This document shows, one piece after another, positions 1 through 6,058 of a DNA stretch of 7,415 bases; position 1 is the first letter of the stretch, and every line of letters starts with the position of its first letter. Below the pieces are notes generated by a model. That model was not told the DNA's origin. It worked only from the letters and a program-made list of their open reading frames with translations, and did no database searches. Where the stretch lies: the NCBI GenBank assembly GCA_964503525.1, contig CAZCZY010000053.1, positions 1-7,415 of the forward strand, in the 5' to 3' direction. The translations under genes were made by a program, and so were the position numbers. Origin of the DNA: CAZCZY01 sp964503525. GTDB lineage: Bacteria > Patescibacteriota > JAUYIX01.

Positions 1-819
1 ATAAAAATTTCGCCGGCGGCCGACGTGACGATCGTCGAGAGATTTTCGAGCGCCGACGGTCTCGATATTCTCAATGTTCCAACCACCGCAGTGTCAGTCG
101 GGGCAGGTGCCCGCGTGCGTTGGTATCGCATGTTTCGCGAAGGCGATCAGACCACCACAATCGCACCAGTGTTTGTTCGTATACAAGAGGGAGCGCAAGT
201 AGCTCTTGGGAGTTTCTTGTTTGGAGGCGGCGTGGTGCGGAATGAAATTGATCTCGAAATTGCCGGCCGCGACGCTACAGTCAACCTTTTTGGCGCCACA
301 ATCTCTGACAATGCAGAACATCTCGATCAACAAATCACGGTGACGCACTCGGTGGGCCAATCGGAGAGCACGCAGAATTTTGCGGGACTGTATGGCGGAA
401 AAAGTTCGGGCGTTTTTGTTGGACGTATCGCAGTTGCACCTGCTGCTGCTCAAACGCGCGCGCACCAACTCAGCAAACATTTAGTCGTGGCAGATACCGC
501 GCGAGTGGATGCCAAGCCCATGTTGGAAATTAACAACGATGACGTCGTGTGCACGCACGGTATCGCAGTCGGAAAACTCCTGCCTGAACACGTATTTTAT
601 CTTCAGTCGCGCGGTATAAACCAGGCGGAGGCTCAGAGACTTTTGGCAGGTGCATTGGTACGAACAGTTACTGAGCGCGTCGCGCACGTGGCAGTACGGG
701 CGGAACTTGAGGCAGCAGTGAGCGCCAAACTCAACAATCTTTTTCCTCAGACAAATGTTCCGCAAAAAATCGACGTTCCGCTGAAAAACGACGTTCCAAC
801 TTTAGCGATGCGCACATGA
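1..819 (+). CDS. sufD: SufD-like Fe-S cluster assembly scaffold protein, 5' end outside window
   Basis: Member of the SufB/SufD beta-helix family. SufD forms the SufBCD scaffold on which Fe-S clusters are built in the cytoplasm. The reading frame is open from base 1. A GTG at 25 is the first possible start inside the window, but coding-like residues (IKISPAAD) precede it, so the true start is probably upstream; 272 codons are visible. The C-terminal core carries the family pattern: STQNFAGLY, then SGVFVGRI, then a P-LEI-DDV-C-HG segment with Cys at 550-552 and His at 556-558, then FYLQSRGI. The C-x-HG form and the DDV before it favour SufD over SufB. Known SufD proteins use an equivalent Cys/His area at the SufB-SufD interface. 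The stop (TGA 817-819) overlaps the sufS start by 4 bases (ATGA), which suggests coupled translation. The last about 20 residues form a short repetitive tail that is not part of the family core. Confidence 0.88.
   Translation: MKISPAADVTIVERFSSADGLDILNVPTTAVSVGAGARVRWYRMFREGDQTTTIAPVFVRIQEGAQVALGSFLFGGGVVRNEIDLEIAGRDATVNLFGATISDNAEHLDQQITVTHSVGQSESTQNFAGLYGGKSSGVFVGRIAVAPAAAQTRAHQLSKHLVVADTARVDAKPMLEINNDDVVCTHGIAVGKLLPEHVFYLQSRGINQAEAQRLLAGALVRTVTERVAHVAVRAELEAAVSAKLNNLFPQTNVPQKIDVPLKNDVPTLAMRT
757..792 (+). repeat. Tandem 18-bp repeat at the 3' end of sufD
   Basis: Two adjacent 18-base copies (757-774 and 775-792) agree at 15 of 18 positions, and a partial third copy starts at 793. Because 18 is a multiple of three, the repeat adds six-residue units to the protein (VPQKID, VPLKND, then VPTLAM). 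It lies after the conserved SufD core, so it is probably a neutral tail expansion. Confidence 0.6.
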
Positions 820-2054
820 CCAATGCTATTCGCGACCAGTTTCCAATTTTTGGTTCGAACAAAAATCTTGTGTACCTCGACAACGCCGCGACGACGCAAA
901 AACCAGCGAGCGTTATCACGGCCATGAACGATTTTTATTCCAAAGATAATGCCAACATACATCGCGGATTGTACGAGTTGAGTGTCAAAGCCACAGAAAA
1001 ATACAGCGCCGCGCGCGCCAAAGTCGCCTTATTTATTAACGCCGCCCCTGACGAGATTGTCTTGACGCGCGGCGCGACCGAGGCAATCAACCTTGTCGCG
1101 GCGAGTTTTGGAGGATCGACCTTACGCGCAGGGGATGAAGTACTTATCACCGCCATGGAACATCACGCCAACATTGTGCCGTGGCAAGAAATCTGCAAAA
1201 AAACCGGCGCAGTTCTAAAAGTTTTGCCGATCACCTCGTCGGGCCAACTCGACTTGATGCGCCTCGATCTCGAACTGACCAAGAAAACAAAAATTGTCGC
1301 GGTCACACACGTCTCAAACGTTCTTGGCACGATCAATCTAATCAAAAAAATCATTCAGCGTGCTCACGCTGTTGGCGCTCGTGTCTTAGTAGACGGTGCA
1401 CAAGCAATTGCGCACCTCAACGTTGACGTTGCTGACCTCGATTGCGATTTTTACGTTTTTTCTGGACACAAAATGTACGGACCAACCGGCATCGGCGTAC
1501 TCTTTGGAAAGCGTGAGTTGCTAAACAGCATGCCGCCCTATCAAACCGGCGGTGAAATGATTCGCGAAGTTAGTTTTGCATCCACTACGTACGCCGATGC
1601 CCCAATGCGGTTTGAGGCTGGCACTCCCAATATCGCGGGAGCAATTGGCCTGGGAGCTGCTGTTGATTTTCTCACAAAGCAAAAACAGCTCGGGCTTTTT
1701 ACCCAAGAGCGCCAACTCACCAATTATTGTCGCGAACAATTAAAAACCATCAAAGGGCTTCGCGTGCTCAGTAACGCGGCTAATCCGCTCGCCACTAACG
1801 GTACACTCGGGATTTTTTCTTTTGTGATCGAGGGCGTGCACCCGCATGACATTGCGCAAGTGCTGGATCAGCAGGGCATTGCGGTTCGTGCGGGACATCA
1901 CTGTGCTATGCCGCTACATAAAAACCTCGGTTTCAGCGCATCAACACGTATTTCCTTGGCCGCATACAACACGACGGAGGATATCGACTGCGCACTCGCA
2001 GCGCTTCGATCTGTCACTACAATGTTTCAAAAAAATGTTGACGCCAATGTCTGA
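816..2054 (+). CDS. sufS: SufS cysteine desulfurase
   Basis: PLP-dependent cysteine desulfurase of the SufS (group II) type. It converts L-cysteine to L-alanine and leaves a persulfide on its own active-site Cys. The 412-residue length is normal for the family (about 400-415). Visible landmarks are YLDNAATT near residues 20-27, MEHHANIVPW at 114-123 with the PLP-stacking His, VDGAQA with Asp193 and Gln196, the PLP lysine in SGHK (Lys219), and the catalytic Cys363 in RAGHHCA. The RAGHHCA motif separates SufS from IscS/NifS. All key residues are present, so the enzyme should be active. The ATG at 816 overlaps the sufD stop, and the 3' end overlaps sufU. The adjoining sufU indicates that SufU, not SufE, accepts the sulphur. 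Confidence 0.97.
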   Translation: MTNAIRDQFPIFGSNKNLVYLDNAATTQKPASVITAMNDFYSKDNANIHRGLYELSVKATEKYSAARAKVALFINAAPDEIVLTRGATEAINLVAASFGGSTLRAGDEVLITAMEHHANIVPWQEICKKTGAVLKVLPITSSGQLDLMRLDLELTKKTKIVAVTHVSNVLGTINLIKKIIQRAHAVGARVLVDGAQAIAHLNVDVADLDCDFYVFSGHKMYGPTGIGVLFGKRELLNSMPPYQTGGEMIREVSFASTTYADAPMRFEAGTPNIAGAIGLGAAVDFLTKQKQLGLFTQERQLTNYCREQLKTIKGLRVLSNAANPLATNGTLGIFSFVIEGVHPHDIAQVLDQQGIAVRAGHHCAMPLHKNLGFSASTRISLAAYNTTEDIDCALAALRSVTTMFQKNVDANV

Positions 2055-2538
2055 TCTCGCCGAACTCTACCAAGAAATGATTCTCGACATGAGCCAAGTG
2101 CCACTTGGTTTTGGCGAACTTCCGAATGCTACGCACAAAATCCGCGGCTACAATCCTCTGTGTGGCGATGATCTCTCCATCGAATTTATTCTGCGCAAGG
2201 AACCTATTACGGGCACTGTCGACGTCGCGCAAGCAATAGAAAAAGTGCAGTTCACCGGTCAGGGTTGCGCGATTTCAAAAGCGTCGGCGTCTGTATTAAC
2301 CAAGCTGGCCTCCGGTTCTACGGCAGCAGACGCGCAGAATCTGGCGCATGCATTTGGTTCGGCCATTTTACATCACAAAGATTTTACGCAGTTACCGCTA
2401 GAACTCCAGGCATTTTCGGGTGTTAGTAAATTCCCCATGCGCGTAAAATGCGCGACGTTGGCGTGGCACGCGTTGCAGGAAGTATTACAAAATCCCACCG
2501 CACACGAGCGTAACCATCAGTCTGATGCCAAAAACTGA
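2047..2538 (+). CDS. sufU: SufU sulfur-transfer protein (zinc-dependent SufS partner)
   Basis: SufU/IscU-like protein of 163 residues from the ATG at 2047. It receives persulfide sulphur from SufS by exchanging zinc ligands. Three conserved cysteines are visible: Cys39 in NPLCGDD, Cys74 in GQGCAIS and Cys135 in KCATLAW. Asp41 is two residues after Cys39, giving the Cys3-Asp zinc site of SufU. The GVSKFP-R-KCATL block and the insert before it are typical of SufU and absent from IscU. The frame is open far upstream inside sufS, but family alignment fits MSDLAELYQ at 2047. An in-frame ATG at 2035 would add four residues and cannot be excluded. Neither start has a Shine-Dalgarno. The gene overlaps the end of sufS by 8 bases, so translation probably depends on ribosomes finishing sufS. 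The stop overlaps the sufT start by one base. Confidence 0.94.
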   Translation: MSDLAELYQEMILDMSQVPLGFGELPNATHKIRGYNPLCGDDLSIEFILRKEPITGTVDVAQAIEKVQFTGQGCAISKASASVLTKLASGSTAADAQNLAHAFGSAILHHKDFTQLPLELQAFSGVSKFPMRVKCATLAWHALQEVLQNPTAHERNHQSDAKN

Positions 2539-2547
2539 TGCCAAAAA
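2522..2547 (+). repeat. Perfect 13-bp tandem duplication at the sufU/sufT junction
   Basis: The 13-mer CTGATGCCAAAAA occurs twice in direct succession (2522-2534 and 2535-2547) with no mismatch. It contains the sufT start codon in copy 2 and the sufU stop (TGA 2536-2538) at the copy boundary. Thirteen is not a multiple of three, so the duplication changes the reading frame and sets the present one-base overlap of the two genes. With one copy, sufU would end two codons into the sufT frame region with a longer overlap. Confidence 0.85.
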
Positions 2548-2852
2548 ATAAGTTTTTAGAAAAAGCCGTCGTCGATGTCATCAAGACGTGCTACGACCCA
2601 GAACTTCCAACCGATATTTACGAACTCGGCCTTATTTACAATCTTCAAGTCAAACCATCCGGTTTAGTCAAAGTGATCATGACGCTGACTTCGCCCACCT
2701 GCCCTGTCGCAGAAACCTTACCAGTGGAAGTAGAAAAAAAGATTAAAAAAATTCCCGGCGTGTCGGAGGTCAAGTTGCGGATCGTATGGGATCCACCTTG
2801 GACGCCGGAGCGCATGTCCGAGGCCGCCAAACTGGCCTGCGGGATGATGTAA
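2538..2852 (+). CDS. sufT: SufT / MIP18-family (DUF59) Fe-S cluster assembly protein
   Basis: Small protein of the MIP18 (DUF59) family, 104 residues, the usual length for stand-alone SufT. Family members help mature or deliver Fe-S clusters, especially 4Fe-4S clusters. The family pattern is clear: DPELPTDIYELGLIY near residues 20-34, MTLTSPTCP with the conserved Cys at about residue 55, and WDPPWTPERMSE followed by ACGMM at the C terminus. The WxPPWxxxxMS segment resembles SufT/YitW more than the PaaD branch. The ATG at 2538 overlaps the sufU TGA by one base (TGATG), which suggests re-initiation. An extra Cys at residue 18, just before DPE, is not usual in the homologues I recall. This is the last gene of the suf operon. 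Confidence 0.92.
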   Translation: MPKNKFLEKAVVDVIKTCYDPELPTDIYELGLIYNLQVKPSGLVKVIMTLTSPTCPVAETLPVEVEKKIKKIPGVSEVKLRIVWDPPWTPERMSEAAKLACGMM

Positions 2853-3110
2853 CTTGAGCGAAGCCTCAGTCAACTTATTCAGCTCAAGGCTTGACAGAGT
2901 TCTACTTTTTCGCTAGGCAGTCTTTGATCCTTGGCGAAAGTGTTCTGTGCTAGCACAGCCACACCTGGGCAGTCGGGTTTGATCGCCACTGGAGGTGTAT
3001 GGACAGATAGCCTTTGCCATACCTCCTGAGCAGACTATGACACTGGCATTAGTCCTCGTCTCGAGTATGTCATTCCAACCGCACGTCGCTATTTGGCACG
3101 TGCGGTTAAT
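2853..3110 (+). other. Gene-free region rich in inverted repeats; possible structured RNA or suf 3' UTR
   Basis: No coding region is visible here. I see consecutive potential hairpins: 2853-2859 with 2882-2888 (7 bp perfect); 2908-2917 with 2929-2939 (10 bp with two G-U pairs and one bulge); 2945-2958 (14-bp palindrome); 2968-2974 with 2981-2987 (6 of 7); 2991-3002 with 3017-3026 (10 bp with a 2-base bulge); 3037-3042 with 3068-3073 (6 bp); 3077-3086 with 3098-3107 (10 bp perfect). Some compete: 2861-2866 can pair with 2887-2892, and 2961-2966 with 2993-2998. The regulator promoter lies downstream, so this is not its leader; it would be a suf 3' UTR or a separate RNA. No tRNA T-loop, or SRP, RNase P or tmRNA signature was recognised. 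Confidence 0.3.
2945..2958. repeat. Perfect 14-bp palindrome
   Basis: CTGTGCTAGCACAG is its own reverse complement. It may be a protein-binding site or part of the hairpin series around it. It matches neither the operator-like repeats at 3148 and 3933 nor any regulator site I know well. Confidence 0.5.
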
Positions 3111-3116
3111 CTTTAT
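3077..3116 (+). terminator. Possible terminator hairpin upstream of the nrtR-like gene
   Basis: AACCGCACGT (3077-3086) pairs perfectly with ACGTGCGGTT (3098-3107) around an 11-base loop. It is followed only by a poor U tract (AATCTTTAT). The position just before the next promoter (-35 at 3123) fits an end signal for the suf transcript, but the weak U tract keeps this uncertain. Confidence 0.42.
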
Positions 3117-3122
3117 GGTGCC

Positions 3123-3150
3123 TTGACATAGAAAAGGCCTCTGCTAGTAT
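3123..3150 (+). promoter_or_regulatory. Sigma70-type promoter of the nrtR-like gene
   Basis: A perfect -35 TTGACA (3123-3128), a 16-base spacer and a -10 TAGTAT (3145-3150), with TG one base before the -10 (extended -10). Transcription should start near 3157, leaving a leader of about 14-20 bases with no Shine-Dalgarno. The operator-like repeat directly abuts the -10. Confidence 0.75.
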
Positions 3151-3173
3151 GTGTATGATTAACACTAACAGTG
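3148..3173 (+). promoter_or_regulatory. Operator-like inverted repeat in front of the nrtR-like gene
   Basis: GTGT (3151-3154) and ACAC (3162-3165) are separated by 7 bases, and the right side reads ACACTAACA. The same layout, with the same 7-base gap and the identical ACACTAACA, occurs at 3933-3954 before the SPFH gene. Here it covers the predicted transcription start, a usual position for a repressor. An extra half-site AGTG (3170-3173) forms CACT-AAC-AGTG with the right arm. I infer autoregulation by the NrtR-like protein encoded downstream. Confidence 0.6.
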
Positions 3174-3854
3174 AATATGACCGCTCCTACCAGTCACGCC
3201 AAACAATATATAAAAATAGCTGCCGATAACTGCATCTTCACAGTTCGTGAAGGAAAGTTACAAGTTTTACTTATCCAAATGAAGAAAAAGCCATTCACGG
3301 GACGTTGGGCCTTACCCGGCGGTTTGATTGGCAATAGAGAACGATTGCTCGCGGCCGCGGAGCATGTTCTCAAGTTACAGACGGGCGTCACCGGCGTGTA
3401 TCTCGAGCAACTATTTACCTTTGACACACTCGATCGCGATCCTTTTGGCCGAGTGGTTTCGTCCGCGTATATGGCACTTGTTCCAGATACTCGTCGCGAA
3501 CTAAAACCCAATCCTAAATACTCCGCCGTGCAATGGCTGCCGATCTCTAAACTTCCCCACTTAGCCTACGACCACGACTCTATCGTTGCGTATGCAATCG
3601 AACGATTGCGCGCCAAACTTGAATACACCAATGTGGCGTGGTCGCTCTTACCGGCAGAGTTTACGCTGACAGAATTACAGCAAATCTACGAGACGGTCTT
3701 AAATCGTCGGCTCGACAAACGTAACTTTAGAAAAAAGATTCTAGAGCTCAAACTCCTAGCAACCGTATCCCGCAAAGCCGCCCGCGGCGCACATCGTCCC
3801 GCACAATTGTATCGGTGCCGTTCGCGCAGACCGCAAATTCTACAGGTTCTATAG
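3171..3854 (+). CDS. NrtR-family transcriptional regulator (Nudix-like domain plus winged helix)
   Basis: 227 residues in two parts. Residues about 12-150 are a Nudix-like domain (ADNCIFTV, then GRWALPGGLIG, then FGRVVSSAYMALVP and AVQWLPI). Residues about 157-215 are the winged-helix tail typical of NrtR regulators: FTLTELQQIYE, DKRNFRKKILEL, then HRPAQLYR. NrtR proteins control NAD metabolism genes and sense ADP-ribose or related nucleotides. The Nudix box starts at Gly51 and keeps Glu57 and Gly72, but the catalytic REUxEE stretch reads HVLKLQ (65-70). Hydrolase activity is therefore unlikely and a sensor role is favoured. The start may be GTG 3171 or ATG 3177; neither has a Shine-Dalgarno. 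Its own promoter and an operator-like repeat precede it, and the same repeat precedes the next operon. A plain Nudix enzyme is the less likely alternative. The exact target pathway is inferred, so no gene symbol is given. Confidence 0.88.
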   Translation: MNMTAPTSHAKQYIKIAADNCIFTVREGKLQVLLIQMKKKPFTGRWALPGGLIGNRERLLAAAEHVLKLQTGVTGVYLEQLFTFDTLDRDPFGRVVSSAYMALVPDTRRELKPNPKYSAVQWLPISKLPHLAYDHDSIVAYAIERLRAKLEYTNVAWSLLPAEFTLTELQQIYETVLNRRLDKRNFRKKILELKLLATVSRKAARGAHRPAQLYRCRSRRPQILQVL

Positions 3855-3908
3855 CTGACTCTTGTGTTTACTGCTTGAGGGGACTCGAGCCGTAAACGTG
3901 AGTGTCAG
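3855..3908 (+). other. Long two-part RNA hairpin directly after the nrtR-like stop codon
   Basis: The outer stem pairs 3855-3871 with 3892-3908: 13 Watson-Crick pairs, three G-U pairs and one T-T mismatch. The inner stem pairs GCTTGAG (3873-3879) with CTCGAGC (3884-3890), with one G-U pair, around a GGGA loop. The stem begins one base after the TAG. No U tract follows, so it is not a classical intrinsic terminator. It could end or stabilise the regulator mRNA, or block read-through into the next operon. Confidence 0.6.
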
Positions 3909-3914
3909 AGCTCG

Positions 3915-3944
3915 TTGCGCCGGCTCACTCGATAGTGTACTAAT
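3915..3944 (+). promoter_or_regulatory. Possible weak promoter for the SPFH-kinase operon
   Basis: TTGCGC (3915-3920) matches half of a -35. After 18 bases, ACTAAT (3939-3944) matches 4 of 6 -10 positions. The -10 would sit inside the operator-like palindrome, as expected for repression. The match is weak, but a promoter is needed here if the hairpin at 3855-3908 stops transcription. Confidence 0.3.
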
Positions 3945-3951
3945 TACACTA
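3933..3951 (+). promoter_or_regulatory. Operator-like palindrome in front of the SPFH-kinase operon
   Basis: TAGTGTA (3933-3939), 5 bases, then TACACTA (3945-3951): perfect 7-base arms. It continues as ACACTAACA, exactly as in the repeat before the nrtR-like gene, with the same GTGT-7-ACAC spacing. An extra half-site CACT (3926-3929) faces AGTG (3934-3937). I infer binding by the NrtR-like regulator. Confidence 0.65.
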
Positions 3952-3995
3952 ACAAGGACCCCATTGTTCGTTACCAACCAGAAAGGACTAATATC

Positions 3996-5096
3996 ATGCG
4001 TCTACCCTTTGGATTTTCTCTGTTCCGCTCGGCTGGTCCGACCGATTTTGTGATTAAGTATCGCAACGGTCGACAAGTTGCCAGTGGTCACGGTCGAACC
4101 TTCTTGGTCGGCCCGCGTACCACTATTGCGCTCGTGCCCACCGACTTACAATCCTTGCCATTCAGTTTTACCGAATTGGCCAATGACGATCAGCAAGTGG
4201 TGGTGACGGGCGAACTCAAGGCGCTGTTTGTACCGGAGCGCGTGGCAAGCCTGTTCGATTTTTCGGTCAATGTGGAGAATGGTGGCTTTCGCAAGGACGG
4301 CATGCGCCGTTCGCACGAGACGCTCACCAACTCACTGCGTGATCATGTGCGGCAACTCGTTCGTGGCCTGTCACTGGCGGATGCACTGCGAGCCGCAACG
4401 TCATTGCAAAACCTACTCCAAGAATTGGTTACTAATAACGCGGCAACATTTGCTGTACTTGGATTCACGGTACGAACCGTCACTGTAAACGACGTTCGTC
4501 CCAGCAATCACGGCCTAGCGGCCGCACTGGAAGCGCCGCAGCGGGAAAAGATTCTCGCGGCGGCGGACCGTGCAGTCGCTGAGCGACGTGAGCAGGCAGC
4601 CGAGGATGATCGACGTATTCGTCAATACGAAGCCAAGACCGAGCAAGAGCTTGCGCGTGAGCGCTCTGCTCTGATCGAGGTCGAGAACGAAAACAAGCTG
4701 GCCGAGGCTGCGGCGGAATCCGAGGCACGCAAGAAACTGCTCGAACCGTACGCAGATCTGGAGCCGGCGATGCTCGTGGCACTCGGCATCAAGGATCTGG
4801 CGCGAGGCAATGTCGGCGAGGTCAACTTTACGCCGGAATTGCTTGCAGCGCTTGGGCGCCGCAAGCGGTCTCCACGGGTTGATCCTCCTGCTGGTCCGAC
4901 GCCGAAAAGACCAGTAAGCCCAAAGCCACCGACCACCCCCGCTGCTCCGTCGAGCCAACCATTGACGGCGCGCGAAAGTGATGTGCTCGATGATGCTGGC
5001 TTTGAGGAGGAACAAGATTCGGACGAAGAGGATGACCTAGATGACGAGGAAGAAAGTGACGACGACGGATTCACTGAAATGATGAGAACGCGTTAG
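3996..5096 (+). CDS. SPFH/Band 7 domain protein with coiled coil and acidic C-terminal tail
   Basis: 366 residues. Residues about 15-170 look like an SPFH (stomatin/prohibitin/flotillin, Band 7) domain: TDFVIKYRNGRQVASGHGRTFLV, then VPTDLQSLPFSF, then QQVVVTGELKALF, and LGFTVRTVTVNDV at its end. Residues about 180-245 are rich in Ala, Glu and Arg and should form a coiled coil, as SPFH proteins do when they make oligomers. Residues about 292-326 are rich in Pro, Ser and Thr. From about 328 to 361 the chain is dominated by Asp and Glu. I see no signal peptide or membrane helix, unlike most stomatins, so the protein may be cytosolic or peripheral. A Shine-Dalgarno (AAAGGA 3982-3987) lies 8 bases before the ATG. 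It is almost certainly co-transcribed with the kinase-fold gene 11 bases downstream. Its role is not established; it could be a scaffold for that protein. Confidence 0.85.
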   Translation: MRLPFGFSLFRSAGPTDFVIKYRNGRQVASGHGRTFLVGPRTTIALVPTDLQSLPFSFTELANDDQQVVVTGELKALFVPERVASLFDFSVNVENGGFRKDGMRRSHETLTNSLRDHVRQLVRGLSLADALRAATSLQNLLQELVTNNAATFAVLGFTVRTVTVNDVRPSNHGLAAALEAPQREKILAAADRAVAERREQAAEDDRRIRQYEAKTEQELARERSALIEVENENKLAEAAAESEARKKLLEPYADLEPAMLVALGIKDLARGNVGEVNFTPELLAALGRRKRSPRVDPPAGPTPKRPVSPKPPTTPAAPSSQPLTARESDVLDDAGFEEEQDSDEEDDLDDEEESDDDGFTEMMRTR

Positions 5097-5107
5097 GAGA
5101 CAACTCA

Positions 5108-6034
5108 ATGCACATCGATAGAATCGTACTGGTCACCAAACGAACCGCCTTGGAAGAGCTCATTGCTCGACATGGTTCGGTTGGACAAGCGGCGTTTTTT
5201 CTCAAAAGCCGCGGCGAGGATATCGATGAATACAGGGCTGCACATGACGCACATGCTGCAGCCCTGCTTCTTCTCGAACAATCTTTGCCTCGGAAAATCG
5301 CTCGCACGCATCTGATGCGAGAATGGATTGCAAACTTTCTGTTTCGACCAAAAGATCTCATGATCGTGGCGGGGCCGGATGGATTGTTCGTCAATCTAGC
5401 TAAGTACTTGCAAGACCAACCCGTGATTGCGGTCAATCCAGATCCTGCGCGTATTGATGGCGTCATTATGCAACACCGACCCGATCAAGTTGGACAACTC
5501 GTCGAGGGGATCGTTAAGGACTCGGCAGCAATTAGTGAAATCACGCTGGCAGAAGCTCAGACCAATGATGGTCAAAGCTTACTTGCAGTCAATGATTTCT
5601 TGATTGGTCGTCGAGACCAGGTCTCTGCTCGTTACTGTATTGATTGGAACGGTAAGCGCGAACGCCAATCGTCAAGCGGTGTATTGGTTTCAACGGGACT
5701 GGGACGAACCGGCTGGCTTAAGTCCGTATTTGCAACAGCGAGCGGGCTCGTTGGCTGGTCAGTACAACGCGTCTTGCCAGGTCCAACCGAACGCGCATTG
5801 TTCTTTGTCGTACGAGAACCCTTTGTGTCGGGCTACACCTCGGCCACAATCGTGTGCGACCGAATCGAAGCGCACGACCGTTTGGTTGTGATATCCGAAA
5901 TGCCAGAAGGTGGCGTGGTGTTCTCGGATGGGTCACCCGATCATGCGATCGACTTGCCCGCAGGAACATCGCTGACCGTTGGTGTTGCCAAGCGTTGTGT
6001 ACGGCTTGTCGCAGTGGAAGCCGCTAATACATAG
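5108..6034 (+). CDS. Divergent NAD-kinase-fold protein
   Basis: 308 residues, close to NAD kinase length. NAD kinases phosphorylate NAD to NADP. The family landmarks appear in order but altered: GPDG at 89-92 in place of GGDG, with the key Asp91 kept; AVNPDP around Asn110; ND at 162-163 in place of NE; SSGVLVSTGLGRTGW at 189-203 in place of the DGxxxSTPTGSTAY loop; VREPF in place of RPLV; and a late DG pair (Asp274-Gly275). The first about 80 residues form a helical N-terminal part with a Phe-rich FFLKSRG segment, not like ordinary NAD kinases. AGGAG (5095-5099) lies 8 bases before the ATG and overlaps the stop of the SPFH gene. It may be a kinase with changed specificity, or a non-catalytic nucleotide sensor. 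The fold assignment is firm enough to name; the activity is not. Confidence 0.82.
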   Translation: MHIDRIVLVTKRTALEELIARHGSVGQAAFFLKSRGEDIDEYRAAHDAHAAALLLLEQSLPRKIARTHLMREWIANFLFRPKDLMIVAGPDGLFVNLAKYLQDQPVIAVNPDPARIDGVIMQHRPDQVGQLVEGIVKDSAAISEITLAEAQTNDGQSLLAVNDFLIGRRDQVSARYCIDWNGKRERQSSSGVLVSTGLGRTGWLKSVFATASGLVGWSVQRVLPGPTERALFFVVREPFVSGYTSATIVCDRIEAHDRLVVISEMPEGGVVFSDGSPDHAIDLPAGTSLTVGVAKRCVRLVAVEAANT

Positions 6035-6058
6035 TCAGCTTGAGTAAAATATTCGTAT

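Noticed and set aside
25..27. GTG at 25 as the true sufD start
   Set aside because: The frame stays open with plausible coding sequence to base 1, and most SufD proteins are longer, so the start is probably outside the window.
1846..2046. Upstream extension of the sufU frame
   Set aside because: It lies wholly inside sufS in another frame, has no SufU homology, and the SufU family starts at about 2047.
2891..2896. TTGACA as the -35 of a promoter for a small RNA
   Set aside because: At 16-18 bases downstream the best -10 (TAGGCA) is very poor, so a promoter is not supported.
2853..3110. tRNA, SRP RNA, RNase P RNA or tmRNA
   Set aside because: No T-loop GTTCRA motif with matching acceptor stems and none of the conserved cores of these RNAs was found on either strand.
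3797..3863. Frameshift near the end of the nrtR-like gene
   Set aside because: A +1 frame gives a short plausible ending (FYRFYS), but the annotated frame keeps HRPAQLYR and ends at a normal family length, so no frameshift is needed.
3862..4053. 63-codon plus-strand reading frame between the regulator and SPFH genes
   Set aside because: It runs through the long hairpin, the operator-like palindrome and the SPFH Shine-Dalgarno and start, has no protein-like pattern and no Shine-Dalgarno of its own.
4480..5074. Minus-strand reading frames of 100-166 codons opposite the SPFH gene
   Set aside because: Shadow frames: the Ser-rich one is the antisense of the acidic tail. No start signals or family patterns.
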